The notes: generated by a model not told the origin, from the letters alone. Counted from the stretch's first letter, positions 27,185 through 37,686 are shown. The stretch: 64,000 nt of DNA from Maridesulfovibrio ferrireducens (GCF_016342405.1 NZ_JAEINN010000010.1:102429-166428); one strand, 5' to 3'. Numbers and translations are program-made.

Positions 27185-27841
27185 TTATTTTACGGCAGCC
27201 AGCAATGCATCTGCACCTAAACGTTTAATGGTGCCGCTTGTACGTTCGCGTTTTCTACCATTTTCGCGGTAATAAACTAGAGCTTTACCGATCAGGCTCA
27301 AGGCTTCGTCTTCACTTACATTTTTACCCAGTTGAATTCCTACGCCCGCATTTCTTGTCGCTGCGCCGCCGAAATAAACATCCCAACCTTTGGGGGCTCC
27401 AACTAAGCCGATGTCACGGATAAAGCTTAAACCACAGGCCATCTTACAACCGGACACGCCACTTTTAACTTTAAACGGATAAGGCCCGTTCTCTTTGACC
27501 AAGGCCAATATTTTATCGCCCATAGCGCGTGTTTTCTGCACACCGTAGATACAGATTCCGGCGCCACTGCAAACGGATAATCCGGGAGGAGCTTTCTCAA
27601 CAGCTATGCCAAGACTTGCCACAACTTCACTTAGTTTTGCTTCGGGAATACCTTCAAGATTCATACGTTGTCCGGTCGTCGCCCTTAGCGAAGTCAGATT
27701 AAACTTAGCCATGGTATCCATGACTGTTTTCAACATACCGACAGTGAGTTGTCCCTGATTAATACATAACCGCAAAGAATAAGTACCGTCTTTACGTTTA
27801 ACAGGCGAAACAACTAAAGATTCAGAATCAATATTATCCAT
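27185..27841 (-). CDS. Small assimilatory-type sulfite reductase (siroheme/4Fe-4S)
   Basis: A 218-residue nitrite/sulfite reductase-type protein of the kind described from Desulfovibrio vulgaris as the low-molecular-weight assimilatory sulfite reductase. It is a single ferredoxin-like plus 4Fe-4S domain rather than the duplicated core of CysI. The cluster/siroheme cysteines are C91-x5-C97 (SVCSGAGICIYG) and C132-x3-C136 (SGCKMACGLS). The Arg-containing LRATTGQRMNL segment (about 52-62) would contact siroheme. Start ATG follows AGGAG by seven bases. It is cytosolic and monocistronic. Its physiological role has stayed unclear in relatives: it may reduce sulfite or nitrite, or act in stress. Confidence 0.88.
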   Translation of the reverse strand: MDNIDSESLVVSPVKRKDGTYSLRLCINQGQLTVGMLKTVMDTMAKFNLTSLRATTGQRMNLEGIPEAKLSEVVASLGIAVEKAPPGLSVCSGAGICIYGVQKTRAMGDKILALVKENGPYPFKVKSGVSGCKMACGLSFIRDIGLVGAPKGWDVYFGGAATRNAGVGIQLGKNVSEDEALSLIGKALVYYRENGRKRERTSGTIKRLGADALLAAVK

Positions 27842-27894
27842 TAAAAAGCTCCTATATAGCTAATTTATCTAACTGGAAACAGATGTGAAGATTA

Positions 27895-30837
27895 TCAGGT
27901 GAGTTTTTTTTCGATATTATTTATATCACTTTCGCGAAGCAACGGAAGCTTAATTACGAATCTTGTCCACTGACCAGGTTCAGAAAAAACTTCCATACTG
28001 CCGCCGTGCTGATCGGTTATGATAAAGTAGGAAACCGATAAACCTAAACCTGTACCTTTTCCCGTAGCCTTAGTGGAGAAAAAAGGCTCAAAAGCTCTAT
28101 TGCAAATATCCGGATTCATGCCCGGGCCGTTATCTTCAATTTGAATGACTGCCATGCCATCCTTTTCAGAAGTCCGCAACACGAAAAAAGGACTGCCATC
28201 TTTGTAATCCTTTTCAGTCATAGCCTCTCCGGCGTTCTTAAAAAGATTAAGAAAAACCTGTTGAATCTGATTACCTTCACAATATACAGGGGGCAAACTT
28301 GGATCGTACTCCCTATACACTGATATCTGCTTAAAATCATAAGATTTTTTAAGATCATAATCGCTCATAATCAATTCAATAGATTGATCCAGAAGAACAG
28401 CTATGTCGTGTTTGGTGAAATTATCACCGCTTTTTCTGCTGAAATTGAGCATGTTGCTTACAATTTTTGCTGCCCGGTTTCCAGATTCATAAATACCGTC
28501 AAGCATCTTAGGAATTTCACGCAATTCCAGATAGGCACGCAACTTATCCAAGGCAACATCGCACTCATTTGCAGCATCAATATTACTCTTCTTTTCCCCA
28601 AAAAGGCGATTCCTTATATTCTGAGTGTACCCAAGGATGGCGGCCAGAGGATTGTTAATTTCGTGAGCCATTCCTGCGGCTAACCCTCCTACAGAAAGCA
28701 TCTTCTCGGACTGCACCAGAATCTGCTCAAGGCGGACGCGCTCTGTTACGTCGTCGATACGGATAACCGCCCCGTCTATTCCGTTAGCAATTAGGGGAAA
28801 GATGGTTATATTTTCATAACGTATCACCCCGTCAATCATATGGACCCGCTTGGAATCCTCCAAAGGGGAACGACAGCGCATAGCCTCATGAACCCGCTCC
28901 ATCTCGTCAGAAAGATAAGGCAATATCTCTCCCAAAGGATGCCCGGTAACCGCTTGCTTCTTTAATCCCGTGGCCTTTTCAGCCTGAATATTCCATTGAG
29001 TAATATCACCCTCGGCATCAACACTCACCAATACCGACGGCATAGAATCAATGATGTTAGCTATATAATTTCGCGCATTGAGCAGATCAAGTTCACCCTG
29101 TTTACGTTCAGCAATATCTGTAATCACAGCCATAATTCGCAATCCCTCAGGCAAATCGAGTCGCCGCAACCTTACATAAGTTGGAAACTCACTTCCGTCC
29201 TTTCGGCGTGCTACCCAGTCAAAGGCCTGCAACCCGTGTTCGATGCACGAATCTATCAGATGCAGAGCGTCCTTCTCAGTCAACCCACCACCACTGATAT
29301 CTTCAATACTTAGATTATGAGCCTCGTTCAATGAATGACCGAACGTGTTCTCAAAACTTTGGTTCGCATCGAGAATAGAGCCTTCGGCATCATGCAAAAT
29401 AACAGTGTCGGGCAAAGTATCGAGAAGAGACTGCAATCTTTCAGTCGAAGCCAGTAAACGCTGACGAGATTGAAAGAGAGCCTTGCTCATCTGGTTGAAA
29501 GTCACGGCCAATTCGCCAATTTCATCGTCGGATTCGATAGGAATAAAGACCTTATCCTCCCCTCCGGACAAAGCCCGGGCGGCGCCAGTGAGCGCAAGGA
29601 CCGGATGCGTGATGCCTCGGGTAACGCCTACTGCGACAAGAAGGACAGCCAGTACTATGCACAACACAACCACAAGGGCATAGTGCGACTGCGTAGCAAT
29701 TTTAGCAAGATTAGCAGCTTCGGAATAACCGAGCACTATGGTCCAAGGCATATAGCGAAGGCGAACCTTAACATTCAACGTAGGTTCGCTGTCTGGCCCA
29801 TACAGAGAAGTATGGAAAAATGTAACACCGGGATCAGACAGTTCCTTCCTGCTCATACCAATAACAAGCCCTTGATCAGATTCAACTGTGATACGCCTCT
29901 CGGATGCAATCTGCGTCTTGACGTTCTGATACAGTGTAAAAGTAGGAGTAAGCACTAAATCCGGTCGATGACTATCCGCCAATCGGAGCCCCTCGTCACC
30001 GAAAAGAGCAGCACTGAAAGCATGATCCTCTATGTCCATCCTCGGCAGAATCATCTGCTGAAGAACTGCAGCATTGTAACGGGAACGCAATACACCCAAT
30101 ATACGTCCTGAGGTATCACGCACCGGAGAGCTGAAATATAAGGACGGTTGCTGTGCGCTTTCTGACAGTCCCACAGCAGCGACATAAGGCAATCCTGTTT
30201 CTATAGGAATTAAAAAATAGTCCCGATTAGATTTGTCCAAACCTATATCATACCCGAAAGTGTCAGCCACTGCGCGGCCACTCAAATCCAGAAGAGCAAG
30301 AGAAGTTATGTTGGTCTGATCACGCCGCTTAAGCGAGGTAAGAATACCCATAGCCGCCAGTTCTTCCGGAGAACCTGCCCGCTTATCCGGAGGCAGAGAC
30401 AGGTATTGCGCAAATTGTGAGATTGTAGATTCTGTTCGCACAGTGGAAAGATTTGCCAAGATAAAAGAATCGATAGACTCTGCTGTATGCGAAGCTGCGG
30501 CAAGCATGGCCTGACGGCTGTTCTCCGAAAGGGCTTCAGAGGTCACTTTCTGATCTAAAATGGATAGAATACAAATGGGAACCAGCGATATAAACAAAAA
30601 GGAACTGATCAGCTTGGTCCGTAGCCCCGTTGTCCATAAAAAAGCACGTAACGCCAAAAACACTACCAGCAACACAATGGAAACCAGCACCACCTCTGTA
30701 GCATTAGAAAAAAATAAAAAGACAGGCTCCTCTGCATGGCTTGCCAATACAGATCTTGCAAAAAGAAGCACAGCCAAGCTTATACACATAGACAGTGTAA
30801 TTCTGAAGCTGAGAATGCGCCGGATAAACTTGATCAT
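27895..30837 (-). CDS. Multidomain PAS sensor histidine kinase with Cache-like sensor
   Basis: A 980-residue membrane kinase. Several hydrophobic stretches at the N-terminus (about 8-30, 44-68, 78-98) precede a periplasmic Cache-type domain (about 100-370), a last membrane helix (about 380-402), HAMP (to ~455), two PAS domains (about 465-590 and 595-700), HisKA with the phospho-acceptor H near residue 725 in GMAHEINNPLAAILG, and a catalytic ATPase domain with NLFKNAGEAM, EDNGPGM and GTGLGLS. No response regulator is adjacent. Its ATG overlaps the stop of the preceding solute-binding lipoprotein as ATGA, so the two are translated together, suggesting that the binding protein presents a ligand to the kinase. 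The kinase gene ends 54 bases before the sulfite reductase gene on the same strand. Confidence 0.93.
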   Translation of the reverse strand: MIKFIRRILSFRITLSMCISLAVLLFARSVLASHAEEPVFLFFSNATEVVLVSIVLLVVFLALRAFLWTTGLRTKLISSFLFISLVPICILSILDQKVTSEALSENSRQAMLAAASHTAESIDSFILANLSTVRTESTISQFAQYLSLPPDKRAGSPEELAAMGILTSLKRRDQTNITSLALLDLSGRAVADTFGYDIGLDKSNRDYFLIPIETGLPYVAAVGLSESAQQPSLYFSSPVRDTSGRILGVLRSRYNAAVLQQMILPRMDIEDHAFSAALFGDEGLRLADSHRPDLVLTPTFTLYQNVKTQIASERRITVESDQGLVIGMSRKELSDPGVTFFHTSLYGPDSEPTLNVKVRLRYMPWTIVLGYSEAANLAKIATQSHYALVVVLCIVLAVLLVAVGVTRGITHPVLALTGAARALSGGEDKVFIPIESDDEIGELAVTFNQMSKALFQSRQRLLASTERLQSLLDTLPDTVILHDAEGSILDANQSFENTFGHSLNEAHNLSIEDISGGGLTEKDALHLIDSCIEHGLQAFDWVARRKDGSEFPTYVRLRRLDLPEGLRIMAVITDIAERKQGELDLLNARNYIANIIDSMPSVLVSVDAEGDITQWNIQAEKATGLKKQAVTGHPLGEILPYLSDEMERVHEAMRCRSPLEDSKRVHMIDGVIRYENITIFPLIANGIDGAVIRIDDVTERVRLEQILVQSEKMLSVGGLAAGMAHEINNPLAAILGYTQNIRNRLFGEKKSNIDAANECDVALDKLRAYLELREIPKMLDGIYESGNRAAKIVSNMLNFSRKSGDNFTKHDIAVLLDQSIELIMSDYDLKKSYDFKQISVYREYDPSLPPVYCEGNQIQQVFLNLFKNAGEAMTEKDYKDGSPFFVLRTSEKDGMAVIQIEDNGPGMNPDICNRAFEPFFSTKATGKGTGLGLSVSYFIITDQHGGSMEVFSEPGQWTRFVIKLPLLRESDINNIEKKLT

Positions 30838-31826
30838 TTTACGTCGGCTCCCATGCCTTGCACATATGACGGATCAAGAATTTTGTTCAGATCAGGAGCC
30901 GTGAAAACGTCACCTACACTTATAAAAAAATCTACCTGCTTAGCGCCGGTGTCGAAGAGCGAAGTACGCTCATCCTCTTTAATAAAAGCCTTCTGATTAT
31001 CCGAACGTGACAAGATGCGACAACCTTCTATAGAAATATCTTCGGCGCGCTGCCCTGTGGCCTTGGCAATAATAGCATCACACTCTTCCCTGTTTGCCAT
31101 CCAGTATTCCTGTGCCTCAAACCACGCATCCACAAAAGCCTGCACCTCTGGGTGGCGCTTTTTCGCAACTGCCCCCTGAAAAACGATGACGTCAGGGACC
31201 ATTCCCGGCGTATCAGCCGTGGTAAAAAGTACCTTATAACCTTTTGCCTCAGCCTTGGAGAGATAAGGTTCCCATGTGTACCCCCCTTGAATCTGTTCAG
31301 GCATAGTATCCAGAACTATTTCCGGCCCGACATCTACAAGGATAAGATCGTTTCGCGAAAGACCGTGACGGCGCAACAAAGTGGTGATTATGAACTCGCT
31401 TCCGGACAGCGCTCCTTGAATGCCTATGCGCTTTCCTGCCAAATCCCCCGGAGTAACAATATCCGAGGTTACAACAACTCCTTCAGCGCCGTCTGAGTTA
31501 TCAGTAGCCAAAACTACCTTCATATTCGGAACATTAATTTTCAATAGTTCGTAAAGCCCTCCGTGAGCAGCATCAATCTTAGCAGCCGCAAAGTCGGAAA
31601 ATATGTCGGTATACGAAGTGTAAAGTATTGGCTCTACCTGCACGCCGTGTTTATCGAAAAACCCTTTTTCTTTGGCAATAACAATGGGGTACCAACCGGG
31701 CCACAAAAACCATCCCACTCGTAGAGGTTTGGCCTGAACAGGCGGAGGAGTTTGAGAACAGCCCGGAAGAAGAACGACAGTTGCCGTTAGAATTAATACG
31801 AGGAAATATGACAAGAGTTTACGCAT
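30834..31826 (-). CDS. Solute-binding lipoprotein, SsuA/THI5-like (NMT1) family
   Basis: A 330-residue lipoprotein with lipobox LLPGC near residue 23 and a periplasmic SBP fold of the NMT1/SsuA/NrtA type. Landmarks are LRVGWFLWPGWYPIVIAKEKGFF at the mature N-terminus and KRIGIQGALSGSEFI. The ATG at 31826 has GAGAGG eight bases upstream and gives a clean lipoprotein signal; a longer in-frame start adds 18 residues that spoil it. Family members bind sulfonates, nitrate, taurine or pyrimidine precursors, but no ABC transporter is encoded here. The only partner is the overlapping histidine kinase, so a sensory role is likely. Ligand unknown. Confidence 0.85.
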   Translation of the reverse strand: MRKLLSYFLVLILTATVVLLPGCSQTPPPVQAKPLRVGWFLWPGWYPIVIAKEKGFFDKHGVQVEPILYTSYTDIFSDFAAAKIDAAHGGLYELLKINVPNMKVVLATDNSDGAEGVVVTSDIVTPGDLAGKRIGIQGALSGSEFIITTLLRRHGLSRNDLILVDVGPEIVLDTMPEQIQGGYTWEPYLSKAEAKGYKVLFTTADTPGMVPDVIVFQGAVAKKRHPEVQAFVDAWFEAQEYWMANREECDAIIAKATGQRAEDISIEGCRILSRSDNQKAFIKEDERTSLFDTGAKQVDFFISVGDVFTAPDLNKILDPSYVQGMGADVK

Positions 31827-31987
31827 ATCAAAACCTCTCGTGAAAGTTCGCGATGCAAGTCCTGCAAACCCAAATACCATCGCACTGAATGTTTATCAAA
31901 TTAATTGCCGCACCCGAAAGACTGTCAGAGCATGCAAAATATAACTTTTTCTCAAAATTCATTGCAAAACATTTAAGATAAAAAAGC

Positions 31988-32021
31988 AAGAGCCGTTCCG
32001 ATTTAAATCGGAACGGCTCTT
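31988..32021 (-). terminator. Intrinsic terminator of the Cache chemoreceptor gene
   Basis: A perfect 34-base palindrome (17-base arms, AAGAGCCGTTCCGATTT and its complement), followed on the minus strand by GCTTTTTTATC. It lies just past the chemoreceptor stop codon. Confidence 0.9.
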
Positions 32022-32062
32022 ATTATATACAAGAAGGAGGTTCTGCTCGTCTAAAATTATAA

Positions 32063-34096
32063 TTAACTATTATCACTATTAATTTCTTCAATTATACTTT
32101 GAAGACGTTGTGCCTGCGAAGCTAGATTCATCACAGCTTCGGAAGACTGGCGCATCGCATCACTTGTTTCAGTTGAGATATTATTAATTTCATCTATTGC
32201 ACGATTTATTTCTTCAGACGTGGAGGACTGCTCTTCACAAGCGGTGGCTATGCCTCTAATCTGATCAGAAACTTCATCGGTAAACTTCTGAATTCCTATT
32301 AGAGATTCGCCGGCATTCTTCGCCATTTCAGATACTGAAACAACTTCTTTTACAGTGTCTTCACACTGAGCCATACTGTTGCGTGTGCCATTCTGGATAC
32401 CTGAAATAGCATCTTCAACTTCTTTTGTTGCGGTCATTGTTTTTTCAGCAAGCTTGCGAACTTCATCCGCTACAACCGCAAATCCACGCCCGGCTTCCCC
32501 TGCACGTGCAGCCTCAATTGCGGCATTCAGAGCCAGCAAATTAGTTTGATCAGCAATGTCAGAAATTACATCTATAATTTCTCCAATTTTTTCAGAACTA
32601 TGTCCAAGCTGAACCATTTCATTCTGGAGATTTTCAGAATGTTTTTGGACTACGCCGATTCCACCAATCATTGTATCTACAATGTTTGCACCGGAGGATG
32701 CAGTGGCTTTGGCGTCATGCGCCGTACCCGAAGCATTACTTGTGCTTTCTGCAACTTCTAATACAGAGGCCGTCATCTGCTCCATAGCGGTTGCAGTTTC
32801 ACTTGTACGCTGAGCCTGTATGTCGGAACCTCTGGACGACTGTTCTATTTGAGCTGACAATTCTTCTGATGCTGTGGAGATTATAGCTACAACTCCTTCA
32901 AGTTCGCGAGCCGCCTGCAGCATGCCTTCACGCTTGGCTGTTTCGGCCTGAGCTCTAGCTTCCTCTGCTTCGGCCATGGCCTGATGAGCTTTTTCTGTCT
33001 CGCCTGCGGCCAAACGGGTCTGTTCCTGAGCATGTGCAATCATGTCTTTAAGATTTGCAACCATTTTTATCAAAGCGCCTGCGAGGACTCCGACCTCATC
33101 TCTGGTTGTAACAGTAAGTTCGTGATCCAAATTACCTTCAGCAACAAAAGAGGCAAATTCAGTAGTAAGAACGATGGGTTTCGCTAAAGATTTTGCTATC
33201 AACCATGCAGCAAGAATCATAAGGGGAACAATTACCAAAATTACAAGCAATGATGAATTAACAACATTAGACTCCGCCTTCATTAATGCTTCAACAGACA
33301 TTCCAATAAACCACATACCTAAATTTTGCCCGGAGATCCCTTTTATAGGCCAATATGCTGTCTGAAATTCTTTGCCGAGAATATTGTTACGAGCTAAAAA
33401 AACAGCCCCTCTATCAAGAACAGTCGAAATGACTTCAGGGTTACTAATTCTAGTGCCGACAACTCGTTGCCCGGACTTAAAGATTGTAGTCATTGCGCGT
33501 GTTTCTTTATTGAAAACCGTAACTTCCAGACCTGTAAATTCTTTAATATCATCAACAAAGGATTCCTTGTTCAAGGAAACACCAAGAGAAACGGTTCCAA
33601 TTACTCTGCCATCATATTTAACAGGTGAAGAAGCACGTAATGAAAAAGGGACTTCTGTCCCTCTAACAACCCCGACCTGACTTTGATTGCTAAGCGCGGA
33701 CCGCACTGTAGCTTGACTGTTTACATTATCGCCACGCCTATCAGAATGACCGCGGGCAAGAACTTTACCATCCGCATCTGTCACAGTAATCAGGTCAACT
33801 CCTGTTTCTCTTAAAAATAAATCAATCACCGATTTTAGCTTAGAATAATTTTTCGACTGAACAGCTTCAATCAGCTCGTCCTCGTTAGCTGCCATTTTAG
33901 ATTCTTCAAGATACCCATTCGAAAGCGTGGCAATATGATTATCGACAACTTTTTTTAAGGTCTTGATGTTGTTGCTTGATTCAATTGCAAACCCTTGGGC
34001 CATGTAATGATCAACCGTAAAAAAAATGGATGATGCAGTTAGAAGCACCATACATACTGACATCAATACTATCTTATTCAATATACTGAACTTCAT
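32063..34096 (-). CDS. Methyl-accepting chemotaxis protein with Cache sensor
   Basis: Chemoreceptor of 677 residues. One N-terminal membrane helix (about 9-28) and a second (about 280-305, [20 protein letters not shown]) enclose a periplasmic double-Cache-type domain, with [18 protein letters not shown] and [22 protein letters not shown] as recognisable strands. HAMP follows to about residue 360. The signalling domain includes the tip [20 protein letters not shown], and [13 protein letters not shown] is the expected helix near the end. The ATG follows GAGAAGG. No CheW-binding or CheR pentapeptide was recognised beyond the standard tip. Cache chemoreceptors of this type often bind amino or organic acids; the ligand is unknown. 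Confidence 0.93.
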   Translation of the reverse strand: MKFSILNKIVLMSVCMVLLTASSIFFTVDHYMAQGFAIESSNNIKTLKKVVDNHIATLSNGYLEESKMAANEDELIEAVQSKNYSKLKSVIDLFLRETGVDLITVTDADGKVLARGHSDRRGDNVNSQATVRSALSNQSQVGVVRGTEVPFSLRASSPVKYDGRVIGTVSLGVSLNKESFVDDIKEFTGLEVTVFNKETRAMTTIFKSGQRVVGTRISNPEVISTVLDRGAVFLARNNILGKEFQTAYWPIKGISGQNLGMWFIGMSVEALMKAESNVVNSSLLVILVIVPLMILAAWLIAKSLAKPIVLTTEFASFVAEGNLDHELTVTTRDEVGVLAGALIKMVANLKDMIAHAQEQTRLAAGETEKAHQAMAEAEEARAQAETAKREGMLQAARELEGVVAIISTASEELSAQIEQSSRGSDIQAQRTSETATAMEQMTASVLEVAESTSNASGTAHDAKATASSGANIVDTMIGGIGVVQKHSENLQNEMVQLGHSSEKIGEIIDVISDIADQTNLLALNAAIEAARAGEAGRGFAVVADEVRKLAEKTMTATKEVEDAISGIQNGTRNSMAQCEDTVKEVVSVSEMAKNAGESLIGIQKFTDEVSDQIRGIATACEEQSSTSEEINRAIDEINNISTETSDAMRQSSEAVMNLASQAQRLQSIIEEINSDNS

Positions 34097-34374
34097 ACAA
34101 AAGACCTTCTCTCTTTTTAATTAAAGAACTAAATTATCAACAAAAACTAAATGATCTATCGCCAATTATTGCTTAATTTTACAAAAATAAACGAATTTAA
34201 TCATAATACTCCAAAAAACACTATTTGAAAAGCAAGTAATCGCTTATTATAAAAAACTTCAATTATAACAGACTTCTACATGCCGTTACTGGGCATCTTA
34301 ATTAAATATATCCTCACGGTTAGTCCTCAAATTCTTTATTACAAATATCCTTGTTATCGTTTCGGTTTTGAACC
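34097..34374. other. AT-rich intergenic region upstream of the Cache chemoreceptor
   Basis: Very AT-rich sequence holding the presumed promoter of the minus-strand chemoreceptor. No RNA gene, small frame with a ribosome site, or strong palindrome was found. Confidence 0.45.
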
Positions 34375-34406
34375 TAAAAAAACACCCATCTTTAAAAATG
34401 GGTGTT
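34375..34406 (-). terminator. Intrinsic terminator of the 91-residue protein gene
   Basis: An 8-base stem (AACACCCA / TGGGTGTT) followed on the minus strand by a run of eight Ts, 38 bases beyond the stop codon. Confidence 0.8.
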
Positions 34407-34443
34407 CGGGGCATTAGAACCAACAAGCTGTTTACAACTCAGT

Positions 34444-34719
34444 TTACCAAGGGAGAGGATCTGGGATAACTATATCCTCAGCATAATCGAATCTCTCAAA
34501 CTGAACTGCAAACCATTCAAAAAAAAGATCATTACTAAAAATACGGCGTCCAACTTCTACTTTATCCCATACCACATCCTCGTCGTCTGCAACCTCTTCT
34601 GAAGCTGTAGCCATCACGGCATTAATATCTTCAGGACAAAAGTAAGGAACATTCTCAATAACGAAATACCGAATCGTAAACTCTCCAAAATCAACTTGTT
34701 TCAAAGACAAATCACGCAT
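34444..34719 (-). CDS. Small hypothetical protein
   Basis: A 91-residue acidic protein that I do not recognise. It has a strong AGGGGGGAG site just upstream of the ATG, and a terminator behind it, both supporting expression. The segment FGEFTIRYFVIENVPYFCPEDI is vaguely like the start of phage BRO-N/antirepressor domains, but the resemblance is too short to rely on. No phage genes surround it. Confidence 0.6.
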   Translation of the reverse strand: MRDLSLKQVDFGEFTIRYFVIENVPYFCPEDINAVMATASEEVADDEDVVWDKVEVGRRIFSNDLFFEWFAVQFERFDYAEDIVIPDPLPW

Positions 34720-34931
34720 ACTCCCCCCTCAACACTCAACACTCAATGGTTAACTGCATTATCCAATCATGTCTTCTAAGATATATTATACCAGTTAAAA
34801 CACATCATATATAAAGAAGTGTTCTTCCTTTCATGCCTTATTCAGATAAAAAAAGAACTTCACTTGAAAAAATGAGGTTCGTCAATATAGTAATGAAAAT
34901 AAATCTTACAGCAAAAAAAAACTGTTTTATG

Positions 34932-36329
34932 TTAAAGCCGTACTGAATCTTTAGCCATTTCAGTTACGTCCTCATTTTCAAAATTATACAGTTTTACAGC
35001 TGTTTGTGAGTTTTCATCCGCCCTCTGTGGAGTTATAACCACAAAGGTCATTGTGACTTTATCTGGATTATGATCAATCCATGTTCCTGAGTTTACATAG
35101 ACTGTTTTTTCCCCTTTATCACTTGTAGAAGCCTTTATTTTAGGGACATGGCTATGACCGAAAACAACAAGTTTTTTATCGGAAACGGGATTCATAAAAT
35201 ATTGGGTTACTGCCATATTATCCGTTTGGCTTGCAGAAAGAACATTATCAATTGCCTCGGCAGTGGGAATCGGCACAGGAACATTGTTGAGAAGACACCT
35301 TGCAGCCCACTTGTCTTCAATCCCATTAAAAAGAATTACCGAAATTGGACCTTTATCTACAGCTTGCGAAGGAAGTAAATCATTAACAGCATATGTCGCG
35401 GTAAACTTGTTAACATTTGTAACGATAATATTTTCGTTAAAAAGATTCTTTATAGGAAAGGCCTTCAACGTCCACTCCCATTTTTGCCAATATTTATATG
35501 GCAAAAATTGAGCGCTGTTCCACAAAGGATCTGGAACAACAAGGGGTACTACATCGGCTCCGCTTTTGCATTTCTGTACAACATGCTCCGCTGCAATTCG
35601 TGTAAAGAAATAGCCCGGAGGCAATATTGTTCCCGGGTCGATACTAACTTTATGAGAAATCGGATCCGGTGAACAAAAGAAATTGTATCGATGACCATGC
35701 TCAATTGCAATTTTAGGCTGTCCAGCGGGTGAATATGTTCCCAGACCCAACAACCCCGTATCACGAGCCTGATTTATTCCGGGCAATACGTTTTCAACAT
35801 TTGCATCCGTGATAGTTAAATCATGATTTCCCGGAACATATGTAACTAAAATTTTTCCAGCTGTAATAATACGATTAAAAGCATCAAACACCCTGTTGTT
35901 GGTAGCAGCTATGCGCTCAACAAAATCGAACTGATCATATCCATTATAGGTATCAACTGTCGCCGGAACAAACCACTCGTCAAGCAAGTCTCCCCCGATA
36001 ACAAGTTCTTTAACATTCGTTGAATCTTCAATTCTTTTGAGAAAATTTTCAAGAGGAATCAAATTATCTTTAGTTTCTGTATAACTTATATCAGCACCTA
36101 GATGGAGATCGCTTATAACTACAATTAAATTCCTTTCATCGCTGCCATTATTGAACGGGTCAAGGCCATCACCTGATTGGTAACATGAAGTAAATAGACA
36201 AGCAGGCCCCATGCTCATAACTGCAGCAGTGGTTGTTGCACTGAACTTCATAAAATCGCGGCGGGATATCCCTTTCTTTTTAAGACTGTTCTCAGTTTCA
36301 ACATTTCCGATTTCATCAGATAATTTCAT
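34932..36329 (-). CDS. Tat-exported calcineurin-like metallophosphoesterase
   Basis: A 465-residue phosphoesterase exported by the Tat pathway. The twin-arginine motif SRRDFMKFS (about residues 23-31) leads a hydrophobic stretch that ends in LFTSC, a possible non-ideal lipobox. Metal-site motifs of the calcineurin fold occur in order: VVISDLHLG (D-x-H), VIGGDLLDEW (GDxxD), YVPGNHDL (GNHD) and, near the end, VVFGHSHVPK (GHxH). Thus both metal ions should bind. The substrate could be a nucleotide, phosphodiester or lipid headgroup; nothing in the neighbourhood decides. The ATG lacks a close Shine-Dalgarno (a GGGGGA lies about 12 bases upstream). Confidence 0.88.
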   Translation of the reverse strand: MKLSDEIGNVETENSLKKKGISRRDFMKFSATTTAAVMSMGPACLFTSCYQSGDGLDPFNNGSDERNLIVVISDLHLGADISYTETKDNLIPLENFLKRIEDSTNVKELVIGGDLLDEWFVPATVDTYNGYDQFDFVERIAATNNRVFDAFNRIITAGKILVTYVPGNHDLTITDANVENVLPGINQARDTGLLGLGTYSPAGQPKIAIEHGHRYNFFCSPDPISHKVSIDPGTILPPGYFFTRIAAEHVVQKCKSGADVVPLVVPDPLWNSAQFLPYKYWQKWEWTLKAFPIKNLFNENIIVTNVNKFTATYAVNDLLPSQAVDKGPISVILFNGIEDKWAARCLLNNVPVPIPTAEAIDNVLSASQTDNMAVTQYFMNPVSDKKLVVFGHSHVPKIKASTSDKGEKTVYVNSGTWIDHNPDKVTMTFVVITPQRADENSQTAVKLYNFENEDVTEMAKDSVRL

Positions 36330-36594
36330 AAGAACTTACATCCCCCAATTTAAAATCAGCGGGTATTCCCCCCCGACAGCATACTTTTCAATCCAGAATC
36401 AGAAACATATCAAACGCCAGAACCGTGAATATAATAATTTTATTTTACAGCAGTGATTTCCCATATTTTTATTTAAATTCATTACAATCCTCAGCCCCTC
36501 TAGCGTATAAACTTAATAATACCAAAATATTATTAACATTATCACTCAGACGTTATTGAAAAGCAGCTACCATTAAGAAGAAACGGTTTACCCT
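36330..36594. other. Intergenic region upstream of the metallophosphoesterase
   Basis: About 265 AT-rich bases with no recognisable gene, presumably the promoter of the minus-strand phosphoesterase. Nothing else seen. Confidence 0.45.
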
Positions 36595-36633
36595 TAATAA
36601 AAAAGGGCTAGCTAATTAATTAGCTAGCCCTTT
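36595..36633 (-). terminator. Intrinsic terminator after the broken solute-binding gene
   Basis: A 32-base perfect palindrome (AAAGGGCTAGCTAATT and its complement), followed on the minus strand by a T run. It lies 29 bases past the stop codon of the frameshifted gene. Confidence 0.85.
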
Positions 36634-36661
36634 GACATTATAACGATACTGAAAAACTCAG

Positions 36662-37527
36662 TTAATCACACAGAACTTTGTCTCTAATATCATTTTGATA
36701 TGCTTTTTCTAATTTATTTTTGAAATTGTCAGGAGTCCAGTTTTTTACGAGTGTTTCAAGACGGCCAGAACATATCATGCCTTCTAATATTGCATCAATT
36801 TTACGAATCATGACGCCTCCCCATTTGGTTTTAGGCGTAGCATAATAGCGATATATAGGGGTAACTGGCAGCTCTAAACATTCAATGAACTCTATATTCG
36901 ATTTCTTTATATCATCTTGGTGTGTATAATAAGCTACAAGTGGGTCAGCAAAGAAGAAATCAATTCTATTATGAAGAAGTAAATTTATTTGATCAATAGT
37001 GTCGAAAGCTGCGACTCCGTGATTTTTAGAATTTGTTTCTTTTATTATATTCAAAAGTTTCCCATAATATATTCCTTTCATATAGCTAAATATATTATTA
37101 GTATTGTTTAGATTGGTGTATAATGAAAATTTTCCGTTGCTTGTAAATTTATTTCTATCTTCTTTTCTAATAACAGCAACTATACTCCATGAAACCATAC
37201 AAGGATATTTTGAATAATATAAATATTTTTCTCGTTCAGTAGTTTTAACTATTCCTGTAATGACTATATTTTTCCCGGATTTTGCATCTAATAATCTTTT
37301 ACTGGAGATCCAATTGCATTAATATGTGCGTCATTGGGTAACATGTTCTGAATATATTCATTAAGTGTATTGCCTAATCCAGAACGTTCCCCTGATAAAC
37401 TGTACGTGAAAAGCGGTGGACAATCGAAACTTGGCCAAAACACCTTATCTTTTGCAAAGGCTATTTCAATACAAATTAAAACTGACAAGAAAGTTAAAAA
37501 AACTATTTTTAATTTGCTGATCCGCAT
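36662..37527 (-). pseudogene. Frameshifted periplasmic solute-binding protein (family 3-like)
   Basis: Two adjacent frames together encode one SBP_bac_3-type protein of about 288 residues. The N-terminal part (37527-37288) has a signal peptide ending in IAFA and the ligand-entry sequence; it stops at a TAG after GSPVKDY. The downstream frame continues without a gap: RLLDAKSGKNIVITGI, then MVSWSIVAVIRKED and onward to the C-terminus at 36662. Inserting one A in the AAAA run near 37302 joins the frames and keeps the normal length. Either a mutation or a sequence error is responsible. The start at 37527 has AGGA five bases upstream. The TAG is not read as pyrrolysine, since the frame beyond it closes again at once. 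Confidence 0.8.
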
Positions 37528-37654
37528 ATTAATCCTGTGGTCGGTTTTCATGTAAATTGAATACATTCCTTACTGCTAATACAATAAATAAGGCTATCAT
37601 CCCGGCAACAGAAGAACGATACTTTAAATAAGAGTGACATACAACAGCACAAAA

Positions 37655-37686
37655 AAATGGTCTACGATTTTACTCGTAAACCATTT
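37655..37686 (-). terminator. Intrinsic terminator of the subtilisin gene
   Basis: A 13-base stem with one mismatch (AAATGGTCTACGA / TCGTAAACCATTT), followed on the minus strand by TTTTTTT, 33 bases past the protease stop. Confidence 0.8.

Noticed and set aside
34444..34719. BRO-N/antirepressor assignment for the 91-residue protein
   Set aside because: Resemblance covers about 20 residues only and there is no phage context.
37288..37320. TAG in the broken solute-binding gene as pyrrolysine
   Set aside because: Homologous sequence continues in another frame, not past the TAG; a one-base shift explains it.
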